Shown here piece after piece: positions 25,211 through 33,862 of a stretch of DNA of 64,000 nucleotides. The stretch comes from Pseudomonadota bacterium (lineage in GTDB: Bacteria > Myxococcota_A > Polyangia > Polyangiales > Polyangiaceae): NCBI GenBank assembly GCA_023423895.1, contig JAFAER010000081.1, positions 1 to 64,000 on the forward strand, written 5' to 3'. Within the stretch, counting starts at the first letter, position 1. The number at the start of each line of letters is the position of its first letter. Below the pieces are notes generated by a model that was not told the origin of the DNA, did no database searches, and saw nothing but the letters and a program-made list of their open reading frames with translations. The position numbers were made by a program, and so were the translations under genes.

Positions 25211-26610
25211 GGGTTGCGCTCGTCAATCCGCCTTGGTCGTTCGACCGGAGCATCTATTTCGGGTGCCGCGAACCGCACCTACCGCTCGAGTACGGCTACA
25301 CCAAGGCGCTCCTCGAGCGCGATGGGCACGATGTCCTCGTCGCGGACGCGCAGCTCGGCTTCGTCTGGCGCACGGACGACGAAGCCTCGCCGTTCTCTGG
25401 CGACGACGCGGGGCTGCACCAGGCGCTCGAGCACTTCTTGCCGGACGCGACGGTGATCACCACAGCGCCGAGCTATCTGTTCTGGCGCTGCGCGCCGCCC
25501 GAGCTCCGCGTCCCGATGCGAACGCTCGACGCCATCCGCCGCGTGGCCGGACGCACGATCGCCGTCGGACCACACGCCTCCTCCACTCCAGGAGCGGCGC
25601 TGCGGAAGCTGAAGGTCGATCTCGCGGTCCTCGGCGAGTGCGAAGGCGTGCTTCGCCAGCTCGCTTCGATGGATCCGTCGCGATGGCACGACGTGGGCTC
25701 CGTCGCGTGGCTCGACGGCGGCCACGGCGACCAGCTGATCCGAAACGGGCAGCCGGCGAGCGCCGATCTGAAGACGCTACCGGTGCTCCGCTGGCCGTCG
25801 CACGCGCTCCGGCGCCATCGCCATCATCATCACCGGTTCGAGCGCGCGCCGGACGGACCAGGCGCCGAGCTCGAGGCCTCGCGCGGTTGTCCGTACCACT
25901 GCACGTTCTGCGCGAAGGAGAACTTCCGCGACGTCTTTCGGAAGCGTCCTCTCGCGGTCCTCCGCGACGAGATCGATGCGCTCATCGCGGAAGGCGTCAC
26001 CTACGCGTACTTCATCGACGAGATCTTCGTCCCCGACCGCCCGCTGCTCGAGATGCTGGCGGAGCGAGACATCGCGTTCGGCGTGCAGATGCGAATCGAC
26101 AATTGGACGCCGGAGCTCCTCGAGCTGCTCGGTCGTGCAGGGTGCGTGTCGATCGAAGCAGGCCTCGAGAGCATCACCGAACGGGGACGATCGCTCCTCG
26201 CGAAGAAGTGCAAGCTCACCACCGAGGAGCTGACGGAGCTCCTGATCCACGCCAAGAAGTTCGTCCCCTTCGTACAGGCCAACCTCCTCGAGGCGACGAC
26301 CGACGACCCGAAGAAGGTGACTGCGTGGCGCGAGCGGCTCGGTCGCCATGGCGTGTGGGCCAACGAGCCCGTCCCTCTTTTTCCGTATCCGGGGTCGCCC
26401 GAATACACGCTGCGCTTCGGCGCCTGTGACGACGACGCGTGGGAGCGTGCTCACGAGCACTACCTCGCGCAGTTCAAGACGTTCAGCGACATCCAGGAGA
26501 GCGCGCCGGCCGCGCTCGCCGAGCTCGAGGGCGCCCGAGCACTCACGGGGATCGAGGACACCCCCGGGGAGTTCAGGGGAAGCAAAGGAAGAGGGAGCCA
26601 TGTTCAATGA
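25207..26610 (+). CDS. B12-binding-domain radical SAM enzyme
   Basis: The 467-aa protein begins MRVALVNPPW, typical of cobalamin-binding radical SAM proteins, and a Rossmann-like B12-binding region covers about residues 1-150 without the classic DxHxxG motif. The iron-sulphur motif is CPYHCTFC (C-x3-C-x2-C) near residue 225, with E-A-S-R-G just before, and later 'FGVQMRIDNWTPELL' and 'SIEAGLESI' fit the radical SAM barrel. A His-rich linker (HRHHHHRFE) separates the two halves. Such enzymes methylate or rearrange unactivated carbons. Here, among glycosyltransferases and epimerases, modification of a sugar or cyclitol is likely, but the reaction cannot be read from sequence. It overlaps both neighbours. 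Confidence 0.83.
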   Translation: MRVALVNPPWSFDRSIYFGCREPHLPLEYGYTKALLERDGHDVLVADAQLGFVWRTDDEASPFSGDDAGLHQALEHFLPDATVITTAPSYLFWRCAPPELRVPMRTLDAIRRVAGRTIAVGPHASSTPGAALRKLKVDLAVLGECEGVLRQLASMDPSRWHDVGSVAWLDGGHGDQLIRNGQPASADLKTLPVLRWPSHALRRHRHHHHRFERAPDGPGAELEASRGCPYHCTFCAKENFRDVFRKRPLAVLRDEIDALIAEGVTYAYFIDEIFVPDRPLLEMLAERDIAFGVQMRIDNWTPELLELLGRAGCVSIEAGLESITERGRSLLAKKCKLTTEELTELLIHAKKFVPFVQANLLEATTDDPKKVTAWRERLGRHGVWANEPVPLFPYPGSPEYTLRFGACDDDAWERAHEHYLAQFKTFSDIQESAPAALAELEGARALTGIEDTPGEFRGSKGRGSHVQ

Positions 26611-27733
26611 CGCAGGAGCGAGCGCGCTCACGAAGACGATCTTGATGACGGTCGACGCGGTGGGGGGCGTGCTCACGTATGCGCTGACCCTCGCGTCGGA
26701 GCTCTCGAAGACGGGGACGAAGGTCCACCTCGCGATGATGGGGCCGAAGCCTCGGGCGGAGCAGGAAGCGGCGATCCGGGCCGTTCCCAACGTCGTGCTC
26801 CACGAGAGCACGTTCGCCCTCGAATGGATGGACGACCCGTGGGGCGACGTCGGCCGCGCCGGCGACTGGCTTCGCGAGCTGGAGCGTCAGGTCCGTCCGG
26901 ACATCGTCCATCTCAACGGCTACTGCCACGGCTCTGCAGGTTTCTCCGCACCGGTCGTCATCGTGGCGCATTCCTGCGTCCTTTCGTGGTGGGAGGCGGT
27001 CGAGGGCAAGCCGGCCCCCGACCGATACGCCGCATACAAGGAAGCGGTGAAACGTGGACTCTCGGCTGCCGACGCCGTGATCGCCGTCTCGCAGTCGATG
27101 CGCGGGAGCCTCGAGCACCACTACGGGCCGCTTCCGCGCACCGCGGTCGTCCCGAACGGTCTCCCCGCGCCGCCGCCGCGCACCAGCGACAAGGAGCCGT
27201 TCATCCTCGCGGCTGGACGCGTATGGGACCGCGGGAAAAACGTCGAGATGCTCGCACGCGTCGCGCGCGAGCTGCCGTGGCCGGTAAAGGTCGCGGGCTG
27301 GGACTCGAACGCGCACGAAGGGGTCGAGTCGCTCGGTTGGCTCGCGCCAGAAGACCTCGGTGCCGTCATGCATCGCGCTTCGATCTTCGCGCTGCCTTCG
27401 CGTTACGAACCGTTCGGTCTCACGGCACTCGAAGCAGCCCTGCGCGGCTGTGCGCTCGTCCTCGGCGACATCCCGAGCCAGCGCGAAGTGTGGGGCGACG
27501 CGGCCGTGTACGTGCGGCCCGACGACGAGAAGTCGCTCGTCGACACGATCACCAAGCTGACGACCGACGCGGAGCGGCGCACCCAGCTCGCGGAGGCCGC
27601 CAACCTCCGCGCTCGGCTGTACACGCCCGAGCGGACGGCACGGGCGATGCGCGATCTCTACGAGGCCATCCTCCTTGCCCGCCGTGCACCGACGCTGCCG
27701 CTGCAGCCGCCACGAGAGACGCGGAGCGCGTGA
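26600..27733 (+). CDS. Glycosyltransferase family 4 (GT-B)
   Basis: The ATG at 26600 sits after GAGGGAG and 11 bp inside the previous gene; the product is 377 aa. The N-terminal Rossmann fold starts TILMTVDAVGGVLTYALTLASEL, where the Gly-rich loop is typical of GT4. The C-terminal half has 'PFILAAGRVWDRGKN', 'LPSRYEPFGLTALEAALRG' (the E-x7-E nucleotide-sugar motif) and 'VYVRPDDEKSLVDTI'. GT4 enzymes are retaining transferases using NDP-sugars, usually at the cytoplasmic face of the membrane. It is the first of five glycosyltransferases in this operon. Confidence 0.87.
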   Translation: MFNDAGASALTKTILMTVDAVGGVLTYALTLASELSKTGTKVHLAMMGPKPRAEQEAAIRAVPNVVLHESTFALEWMDDPWGDVGRAGDWLRELERQVRPDIVHLNGYCHGSAGFSAPVVIVAHSCVLSWWEAVEGKPAPDRYAAYKEAVKRGLSAADAVIAVSQSMRGSLEHHYGPLPRTAVVPNGLPAPPPRTSDKEPFILAAGRVWDRGKNVEMLARVARELPWPVKVAGWDSNAHEGVESLGWLAPEDLGAVMHRASIFALPSRYEPFGLTALEAALRGCALVLGDIPSQREVWGDAAVYVRPDDEKSLVDTITKLTTDAERRTQLAEAANLRARLYTPERTARAMRDLYEAILLARRAPTLPLQPPRETRSA

Positions 27734-28920
27734 TGCGTATCGTCCTGTTCTGCCATTCACTGCTGTCCGACTGGAACCACGGCAACGCGCACTTCCTCCG
27801 AGGAGTGGTCTCGGAGCTCGCGGAGCGCGGGCATCGGGTCAGCGTGTTCGAGCCCGCTGACGCGTGGAGCGTGCAGAACCTCGTCCGCGATCATGGCGAA
27901 GGGGCCCTCGAGATGGCTCGCGACCATTACCCGGCCGTGCGTCCCGAGCGGTACGACCCCGTCGATCTCGATCTCGATCGGCTCCTCGACGGCGCTGATC
28001 TCGTCCTCGTCCACGAGTGGAACTCGCCCGAGCTCGTCCGCCGGATCGGGAGCCACCGCAAGCGAACGCGTTTGCGCTACACGTTGTTCTTCCACGACAC
28101 ACATCACCGCTCCGTGACGGCGCCGCTGGAGATGGAGCGCTACGACCTGTCCGGCTACGACGGCGTCCTCGCGTTCGGTGCCGCCGTGAAGGACGTCTAC
28201 GAGCGGTCGGGCTGGGGACCCCGTGTCTGGGTCTGGCACGAGGCTGCCGACGTCAAGGTATTCAAGCCGAGCCCGCTCGCGATCGCGCGGGTCGTGCCGG
28301 AGCGTGAGCCCGACGGAGATGCCCTCGCCGCACGAGGTGATGTCGTCTGGATTGGCAACTGGGGAGACGGCGAGCGCACCGCCGAGCTGCACGAGCTGCT
28401 GTTCGATCCGGTGCGGGACCTGCGGCTCGTGGCGAAGGTGTTCGGTGTGCGGTACCCACGCGAAGCGCTCGACGAGCTCCGCGCGTGCGGGATCGCCTAC
28501 GGCGGCTGGCTCCCGAACTTCCACGTTCCGCGGGCCTTCGCCGCCCACAAGATGACGGTGCACGTTCCGCGGCGCCCCTACGTGAGGGCGCTGCCGGGCG
28601 TGCCGACCATCCGCGTGTTCGAGTCGCTCGCCTGTGGGATCCCGCTCGTGAGCGGCCCGTGGTCCGACTCGGAGGGCCTGTTCCGCATGGGGACGGACTA
28701 TCTCGTGGCGAAGGACGGACACGAGATGCGCTGCCACATGCGCATGCTGCTTGCCGATCCGGAGGCGCGTCAGGAGCTGGCGGTGCGCGGTCGAGAATCG
28801 ATCCTCGCGCGCCACACGTGCGCACATCGCGTCGACCAGCTCTTCGAGATCCTCGAGTCGCTTTCCGGGGAGCGAGCACCTGGCTCGCGACCAAACGTTT
28901 CACTCGGAGTGTTCCTATGA
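27733..28920 (+). CDS. CgeB-like glycosyltransferase 1
   Basis: The 395-aa protein starts MRIVLFCHSLLSDWNHGNAHFL, and the C-terminal half has 'VWIGNWGDGERTAEL', 'PTIRVFESLACGIPLVSGPW' and 'ARHTCAHRVDQL', which is the layout of the CgeB/GT1-like family (a GT-B fold used in spore-coat and surface glycan synthesis). It is the most diverged of four such paralogues in the cluster. The start overlaps the preceding stop by one base (TGATG), and the stop overlaps the next start (ATGA). The acceptor and donor sugars are unknown. Confidence 0.8.
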   Translation: MRIVLFCHSLLSDWNHGNAHFLRGVVSELAERGHRVSVFEPADAWSVQNLVRDHGEGALEMARDHYPAVRPERYDPVDLDLDRLLDGADLVLVHEWNSPELVRRIGSHRKRTRLRYTLFFHDTHHRSVTAPLEMERYDLSGYDGVLAFGAAVKDVYERSGWGPRVWVWHEAADVKVFKPSPLAIARVVPEREPDGDALAARGDVVWIGNWGDGERTAELHELLFDPVRDLRLVAKVFGVRYPREALDELRACGIAYGGWLPNFHVPRAFAAHKMTVHVPRRPYVRALPGVPTIRVFESLACGIPLVSGPWSDSEGLFRMGTDYLVAKDGHEMRCHMRMLLADPEARQELAVRGRESILARHTCAHRVDQLFEILESLSGERAPGSRPNVSLGVFL

Positions 28921-30020
28921 AGCTGTCGCTCGAGATCGCCTTCTTCGGATCGAGCCTCGTGTCTGCGTACTGGAATGGGGCGGCGACCTACTATCGCGGA
29001 ATCATCCGGGCGCTCGCCGCGCGCGGGCACAAGATCACGTTCTACGAGCCGGACGCCTACGACCGACAGAAGCATCGCGACATGCCCGATCCCCCGTGGG
29101 CCGAGGTCGTCGTCTACTCGGGAACCGATCGGGACGACGTCTACCGAATGCTGGATCGCGCCCGCCGTGCCGACGTCGTCGTGAAAGCCAGCGGCATCGG
29201 CGCCTGGGACTCGCTCCTCGAAGAGGAGGTGCCTCGCGCGACGAAGCCGGGCGCGCTCTCGATCTTCTGGGATGTCGACGCCGCAGCGACGCTCGAGCGT
29301 GTCCGCTCGAACCCCGACGACCCGTTCCGGGCGCTCATCCCGCAGTACGACCTGATCTTCACGTATGGCGGCGGCCCGCCTGTGGTCCGCGGATACGTGG
29401 AGCTCGGCGCGCGCCTCTGTGTCCCGGTTTACAATGCGCTCGATCCGACATCGCACTTCCCGGTGAAGGCCGACGCGGCGTGGTTCGCAGACCTGGCACT
29501 GCTCGCAAACCGGCTGCCCGATCGTGAGGCGCGCATCGCCGAGTTCTTCTTCCGGCCGGCGTCGCTGTTGCCACAGAAGACGTTCCTCCTCGGCGGAAGT
29601 GGCTGGGAAGGGCGGGGCGTCCCGCCGAACGTCCGGACCGTCGGCCACGTCTACACGAACCAGCACAACGTGCTGAATGCGAGCGCGCGCTGCGTGCTCA
29701 ATGTCGCCCGCGACAGCATGGCGGCCAACGGATGGTCGCCGGCGACGCGTGTCTTCGAGGCAGCCGGGGCAGGCGCGTGCCTCATCACCGACGCGTGGGA
29801 GGGAATCGACGTCTTCCTCGAGCCCGGCCGCGAGGTCCTCGTCGCCAACGACGGCGAGGACGTCGCTCGCCTGCTGCGCGATCTCGACCCCAACAGGGCC
29901 CGCGAGATCGGGGCGGCCGCACGAGCACGGATCCTCGCGCACCACACGTACGCCCAGCGGGCGAAGCTCGTCGACTCGATCCTCGTGACGAACGCGCCTT
30001 CGATGGAGGCTTCCCCGTGA
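28917..30020 (+). CDS. CgeB-like glycosyltransferase 2
   Basis: The 367-aa protein is a paralogue of its neighbours: 'FFGSSLVSAYWNGAATYYRG' at the N-terminus, 'RGHKITFYEPD', a C-terminal 'GWSPATRVFEAAGAGACLITDAW' nucleotide-binding segment and the family-typical 'ILAHHTYAQRA' near the end. The central 'SIFWDVDAAATLERV' corresponds to the 'YDIDTPVT' segment of the next gene. It is joined to both neighbours by 4-bp overlaps. It should transfer a sugar from an NDP donor in the cytoplasm. Substrates unknown. Confidence 0.8.
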   Translation: MKLSLEIAFFGSSLVSAYWNGAATYYRGIIRALAARGHKITFYEPDAYDRQKHRDMPDPPWAEVVVYSGTDRDDVYRMLDRARRADVVVKASGIGAWDSLLEEEVPRATKPGALSIFWDVDAAATLERVRSNPDDPFRALIPQYDLIFTYGGGPPVVRGYVELGARLCVPVYNALDPTSHFPVKADAAWFADLALLANRLPDREARIAEFFFRPASLLPQKTFLLGGSGWEGRGVPPNVRTVGHVYTNQHNVLNASARCVLNVARDSMAANGWSPATRVFEAAGAGACLITDAWEGIDVFLEPGREVLVANDGEDVARLLRDLDPNRAREIGAAARARILAHHTYAQRAKLVDSILVTNAPSMEASP

Positions 30021-31210
30021 CGTTCCGCTTCGTCTTCCTCGGGCTCTCGCTGCGCTCGTCGTGGGGGAACGGACACGCGACGACGTACCGCTCGCTGCTG
30101 CGCCCACTCGCCGAGCGCGGACACGAGGTGACCTTTCTCGAGCGCGATCAGCCGTTCTACGCGGACAATCGCGACTTCGACTCGGTACCGTGGGCGACGA
30201 CGCACATCTATGGATCGCTCGCAGAGCTCCACGAGCGGTTTGCCTCGGTCGTCCGCGACGCCGACCTCGTGGTCGTAGGATCGTATGTGCCCGACGGGAT
30301 CGACGTCGGGCGCTGGGCGCTCGATCTGGCGCAAGGACGCGTCGCCTTCTACGACATCGACACGCCCGTCACGCTCGCCTCGCTGATCGACGGGACGTGC
30401 ACGTATCTCGCGCCGGAGCTCGTCGCGCGCTACGCCCTCTACCTCTCGTTCACCGGGGGGCCGACACTCGACGTCCTCCGCCGAACCTACGGTGCGCAGT
30501 GGGTGCGGCCTCTGTATTGCTCGGTGGATCCGGAGGTCCACTATCACGAAGAGACGTCGCCACGCTGGGACCTGGGCTACCTGGGGACCTACAGCAAAGA
30601 TCGGCAGCCGGGCCTCGACCGCCTGCTGCTCGAACCGGCGCGCTCGTGGTCTTCCGGACGATTCGTCGTCGCGGGCGCGCAATACCCCGAGGGCATCGAC
30701 TGGGCGCCGAACGTCGAGCGGCTGACGCATCTTCGCCCGTCCGAGCATCGCGACTTCTACAACGCGCAGCGCTTCACACTGAACGTGACCCGCAAGGCGA
30801 TGCTCACCGCCGGCTGGTCGCCGAGCGTTCGAATCTTCGAGGCGGGCGCGTGCGGCACGCCCATCATCAGCGATCCGTGGCCTGGGCTCGATGAGCTCCT
30901 CGATCCGGGATCGGAGGTCCTCGTCGTACGTACGACGCTCGAGGCGCTCCGGATCTTGCGTGAGCTGCCGGAGGCCCAGCGCGTCAAGATCGGCAAAGCA
31001 GCGATGGTGCGCATCCTCGCGGAGCACACCTCGAAGCACCGGGCGGAGACGCTCGAGCGCTATACGCGAGAGCTGCTGGAACGACGCGCTCGGCGTGCCC
31101 GGGTCGTCGTCAATGGTGGCCCGACGGTCTTCGGCCGCCCAGGCCGAGACAGTACGGAACAGAGCAGCCCCGAACGAGAGAAGCCGGTCGGCCCTCGAGG
31201 TGAATCATGA
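30017..31210 (+). CDS. CgeB-like glycosyltransferase 3
   Basis: The GTG at 30017 overlaps the previous stop (GTGA) and gives 397 aa. N-terminal 'FLGLSLRSSWGNGHATTYRS' and 'TFLERDQPFYADNRD', middle 'FYDIDTPVTL' and 'LGYLGTYSKDRQ', and C-terminal 'GWSPSVRIFEAGACGTPIIS' and 'ILAEHTSKHRAE' match the paralogue at 35732 almost motif for motif, so these two form the closest pair among the four. A C-terminal tail of about 35 residues is low in complexity and runs into the next start. Its role is likely the addition of one sugar to a common acceptor. Confidence 0.82.
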   Translation: MTFRFVFLGLSLRSSWGNGHATTYRSLLRPLAERGHEVTFLERDQPFYADNRDFDSVPWATTHIYGSLAELHERFASVVRDADLVVVGSYVPDGIDVGRWALDLAQGRVAFYDIDTPVTLASLIDGTCTYLAPELVARYALYLSFTGGPTLDVLRRTYGAQWVRPLYCSVDPEVHYHEETSPRWDLGYLGTYSKDRQPGLDRLLLEPARSWSSGRFVVAGAQYPEGIDWAPNVERLTHLRPSEHRDFYNAQRFTLNVTRKAMLTAGWSPSVRIFEAGACGTPIISDPWPGLDELLDPGSEVLVVRTTLEALRILRELPEAQRVKIGKAAMVRILAEHTSKHRAETLERYTRELLERRARRARVVVNGGPTVFGRPGRDSTEQSSPEREKPVGPRGES

Positions 31211-32238
31211 GCAGAGAACGCGTGCTGGTGACGGGGGGTGCGGGATTTCTTGGATCACACCTGTGCGATCGACTCGTAGCGCGAGGCGAGGACGTGCTCG
31301 CGCTCGACAACCTGCAGACGGGGTCGCTCGCCAACATCGCGCACCTGAGACGGCATCGGCGGTTCGCGTTCGTCGAGCACGACGTGACCGAGCCCTTCCA
31401 CGCGCTGGTCGACCGCATCTTCGTCCTCGCGTGTCCCGCGAGCCCGCCGCGGTACCAGGAAGACCCGGTCAAAACGACGCTCACGAGCGTCCTCGGGACG
31501 CTGAACGCGCTTCGGCTCGGGCACAAGACCGGCGCACGGGTGCTGCTCGCCTCGACGAGCGAGGTGTACGGGGATCCCGAGGTGCACCCGCAACCAGAGG
31601 ACTATCGCGGGGCGGTGAGCACGACCGGACCGCGTGCCTGCTACGACGAGGGCAAGCGGTGCGCCGAGACGCTTGCGATGGACTTCGCCCGCCGCCACGG
31701 CGTCGAGGTCCGCATCGCGCGCATCTTCAACACGTACGGGCCACGAATGGATCCGGACGACGGCCGCATCGTCTCGAACTTCATTTGCCAGGCGCTCGAG
31801 GGGCGCGACCTCACCGTCTACGGCGACGGCAGGCAGACGCGCAGCTTCTGCTACGTCGACGATCTCATCGACGGGCTGGTCGCGCTCATGGACCACCCCT
31901 CGTTCGCGGGACCCGTGAACCTGGGTAACCCCGACGAGTTCACGGTACGAGAGCTCGCGGACCTCGTCATCGAGCTCACGGGACAGGATGTCGGCATCGT
32001 TCGACAGCCGCTGCCGGAGGACGATCCGAAGATGCGCCGGCCGGTGATCGCGCTGGCGCGACGTGAGCTCGGCTTCCAGCCGAAGGTTCGCCTGCGTGAA
32101 GGCCTCGTTCGGACGATCGCCTACTTCGACCAGGTGCTCCGCGAACGACGACCGGTCTGCGAGTCGGCGCCACTCCTCATGCGCCGGATGGAGCGATCGC
32201 TCGCCGACTCGGCGCGCGGCAACGGAGCGACCGGATAG
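31207..32238 (+). CDS. UDP-glucuronate decarboxylase (UDP-xylose synthase) family SDR
   Basis: The 343-aa extended SDR has TGGAGFLGSH at the N-terminus, 'LACPASPPRYQEDPVKT', 'ASTSEVYGDPEVHPQPEDYRG', the diagnostic YDEGKR (catalytic Tyr/Lys) and 'ARIFNTYGPRM', followed by 'YGDGRQTRSFCYVDDLI'. These are hallmark motifs of UXS, which converts UDP-glucuronate to UDP-xylose via a 4-keto intermediate. It overlaps the previous gene by 4 bp. It suggests xylose (or the 4-keto-pentose) in the product of this locus. No UDP-glucose dehydrogenase is in the window, so UDP-glucuronate must come from elsewhere. Confidence 0.88.
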   Translation: MSRERVLVTGGAGFLGSHLCDRLVARGEDVLALDNLQTGSLANIAHLRRHRRFAFVEHDVTEPFHALVDRIFVLACPASPPRYQEDPVKTTLTSVLGTLNALRLGHKTGARVLLASTSEVYGDPEVHPQPEDYRGAVSTTGPRACYDEGKRCAETLAMDFARRHGVEVRIARIFNTYGPRMDPDDGRIVSNFICQALEGRDLTVYGDGRQTRSFCYVDDLIDGLVALMDHPSFAGPVNLGNPDEFTVRELADLVIELTGQDVGIVRQPLPEDDPKMRRPVIALARRELGFQPKVRLREGLVRTIAYFDQVLRERRPVCESAPLLMRRMERSLADSARGNGATG

Positions 32239-32246
32239 GCGCGGCC

Positions 32247-33077
32247 ATGTGGGGGATCGTACCTGCAGCCGGGATCGGGAGCCGGATCCAGCCGCTCGCG
32301 TTCAGCAAGGAGCTCTTGCCCGTCGGCAGCGGCGACGACGACGGCATCGAGCGGCCGCGCGCGGTCAGCGAGTACCTCGTCGAGCGCATGGTGCTCGGCG
32401 GCGCGACGAAGATCTGCTTCGTCATCTCGCCCGGCAAGAGCGACATCGTCGAGTACTACGGCGCCGGCTCTCCCGAGACGCCCGTCTGCTACGTGGTTCA
32501 ACCGGAGCCTGGCGGCTTGTGTGACGCGATCTTCCGGGCGCTGCCGCTTCTAGGCGACGAGGAGGAGCACGTGCTCGTCGGGCTTCCGGACACCATCTGG
32601 TTTCCCGCGGACGGGCTCGCGCTGCTCGGCTCCGAGGACCTGTCGTTTCTCTGCTTTCCGGTCGAACATCCGGAGCGGTTCGACGCCGTCGTCAGCCGGA
32701 GCGACGGCTCCGTCGTCGAGGTGCAGGTGAAGGAGTCCTCCGCGGCGAGCGCCTGGGTATGGGGTGCGTTCAAGGTGCGCGTCCGGGCGCTCCGCGAGCT
32801 GTTCGAGCTGTGGCTGACGCGCACGCCGAGAGACCCATACGTCGGAACGCTCGTCAATGCGTGGCTCGAGCGCGGGGGAAAGGCTCGCGCCGTGCATGGC
32901 GGACGCGCATACGTCGATACAGGCACGGTCGGCGGCTATCGCGAGGCGATCCAGCTTCTCGAGGTCGTGACGAAGCTCGACGGGCCGAACGTCGTCGGCA
33001 GCGAGCGCAGGCAGTCTGCACAGCGCGTGGCCAACGGTCCGCGCATCACCACGTCGCGGTACGGAGAACGAACATGA
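32247..33077 (+). CDS. Sugar nucleotidyltransferase (RmlA/GalU-like)
   Basis: The 276-aa protein begins MWGIVPAAGIGSRIQPLAFSKELLPV, the nucleotide-binding signature G-x-G-S/T-R-x-x-P-x-x-x-x-x-K-E-L-L-P-V of NDP-sugar pyrophosphorylases. 'VVQPEPGGLCDAI' and 'VLVGLPDTIWFP' follow (the usual GD of the metal site is replaced by LPDT), and 'AYVDTGTVGGYREAIQL' near the end. It would join a sugar-1-phosphate to a nucleoside triphosphate. It starts 8 bp after the UXS stop and overlaps the methyltransferase start (ATGA). The sugar is not identifiable; an inositol-phosphate substrate is possible given the MIPS gene downstream. Confidence 0.85.
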   Translation: MWGIVPAAGIGSRIQPLAFSKELLPVGSGDDDGIERPRAVSEYLVERMVLGGATKICFVISPGKSDIVEYYGAGSPETPVCYVVQPEPGGLCDAIFRALPLLGDEEEHVLVGLPDTIWFPADGLALLGSEDLSFLCFPVEHPERFDAVVSRSDGSVVEVQVKESSAASAWVWGAFKVRVRALRELFELWLTRTPRDPYVGTLVNAWLERGGKARAVHGGRAYVDTGTVGGYREAIQLLEVVTKLDGPNVVGSERRQSAQRVANGPRITTSRYGERT

Positions 33078-33862
33078 ACCGGGAGCGTATCGTGCAGGAA
33101 GTCGAACGACTCGGTCCCTGGTTTCACAACCTCGATCTCGGCGGAGTATCGACCGCGCCGTCCCACTTCCTCGGCGACTACCCGCGCCAGAAGTTCGCGC
33201 GCTTCCAGCACGCGATCCCGAAGGACCTCCGCGGCTCGACGGTGCTCGACATCGGCTGCAACGGTGGGTTCTACAGCATCGAGATGAAACGCCGGGGCGC
33301 CGACCGCGTCGTCGGCATCGACTTCGACGACGTCTGCCTGGCCCAGGCACGGTTCGCCGCCGACGTCACCGGGGTGGACATCGAGCTCCACCGGATGAGC
33401 GTCTACGAGGTGAAGGAGCTCCGCGAGAAGTTCGACATCGTCCTCTTCATGGGCGTCCTCTATCACCTGCGCCATCCGCTGCTGGCGCTCGACCTCATTC
33501 ACGACCATGTCGTGCGCGGAACGCTCGTCTTCCAGAGCATGCTCCGCGGCTCGCTGAACGTGACGCCCGTGGAGGAGGACTTTCCCTTCAGCGAGCGCGC
33601 GGTATTCGAGAGGTCGACGTACCCGAAGCTGCATTTCGTGGAGAAGCGGTACGCCGGCGACCCGACGAACTGGTGGATCCCGAACCGAGCGTGCACCGAG
33701 GCGATGTTGCGTAGCGCCGGCTTCCGCATCGCGTCGAACCCGGAAGAGGAGGTCTACATCTGCGAGCTCGCAGACGGGCAGTCTTCGAAAGGCCTCGGCG
33801 AGAGACCGAGCTCGTCCAACGACGAGAAGGACCAGCGCACGGACGAAGAGGGGGCGCGATGA
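33074..33862 (+). CDS. SAM-dependent methyltransferase
   Basis: The 262-aa class I methyltransferase has motif I VLDIGCNGGFYSIEM, an acidic residue at GIDFDD and 'LFMGVLYHLRHPLLALD'. The N-terminus ('VERLGPWFHNLDLGG') and 'NWWIPNRACTEAMLRSAGF' near the C-terminus resemble CmoB-like methyltransferases and the family NCBI names after Ramlibacter Rta_06860, which I recall as occurring in similar sugar clusters (from memory, not checked). A short polar tail overlaps the next start by 4 bp. It would methylate a sugar or cyclitol hydroxyl, or a carboxylate, of the product. Confidence 0.83.
   Translation: MNRERIVQEVERLGPWFHNLDLGGVSTAPSHFLGDYPRQKFARFQHAIPKDLRGSTVLDIGCNGGFYSIEMKRRGADRVVGIDFDDVCLAQARFAADVTGVDIELHRMSVYEVKELREKFDIVLFMGVLYHLRHPLLALDLIHDHVVRGTLVFQSMLRGSLNVTPVEEDFPFSERAVFERSTYPKLHFVEKRYAGDPTNWWIPNRACTEAMLRSAGFRIASNPEEEVYICELADGQSSKGLGERPSSSNDEKDQRTDEEGAR

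Noticed and set aside
26824..27732. Upstream frame before the first CgeB-like glycosyltransferase
   Set aside because: It overlaps the GT4 gene in another frame and is Arg-rich; the ATG at 27733 with its TGATG overlap is the natural start.
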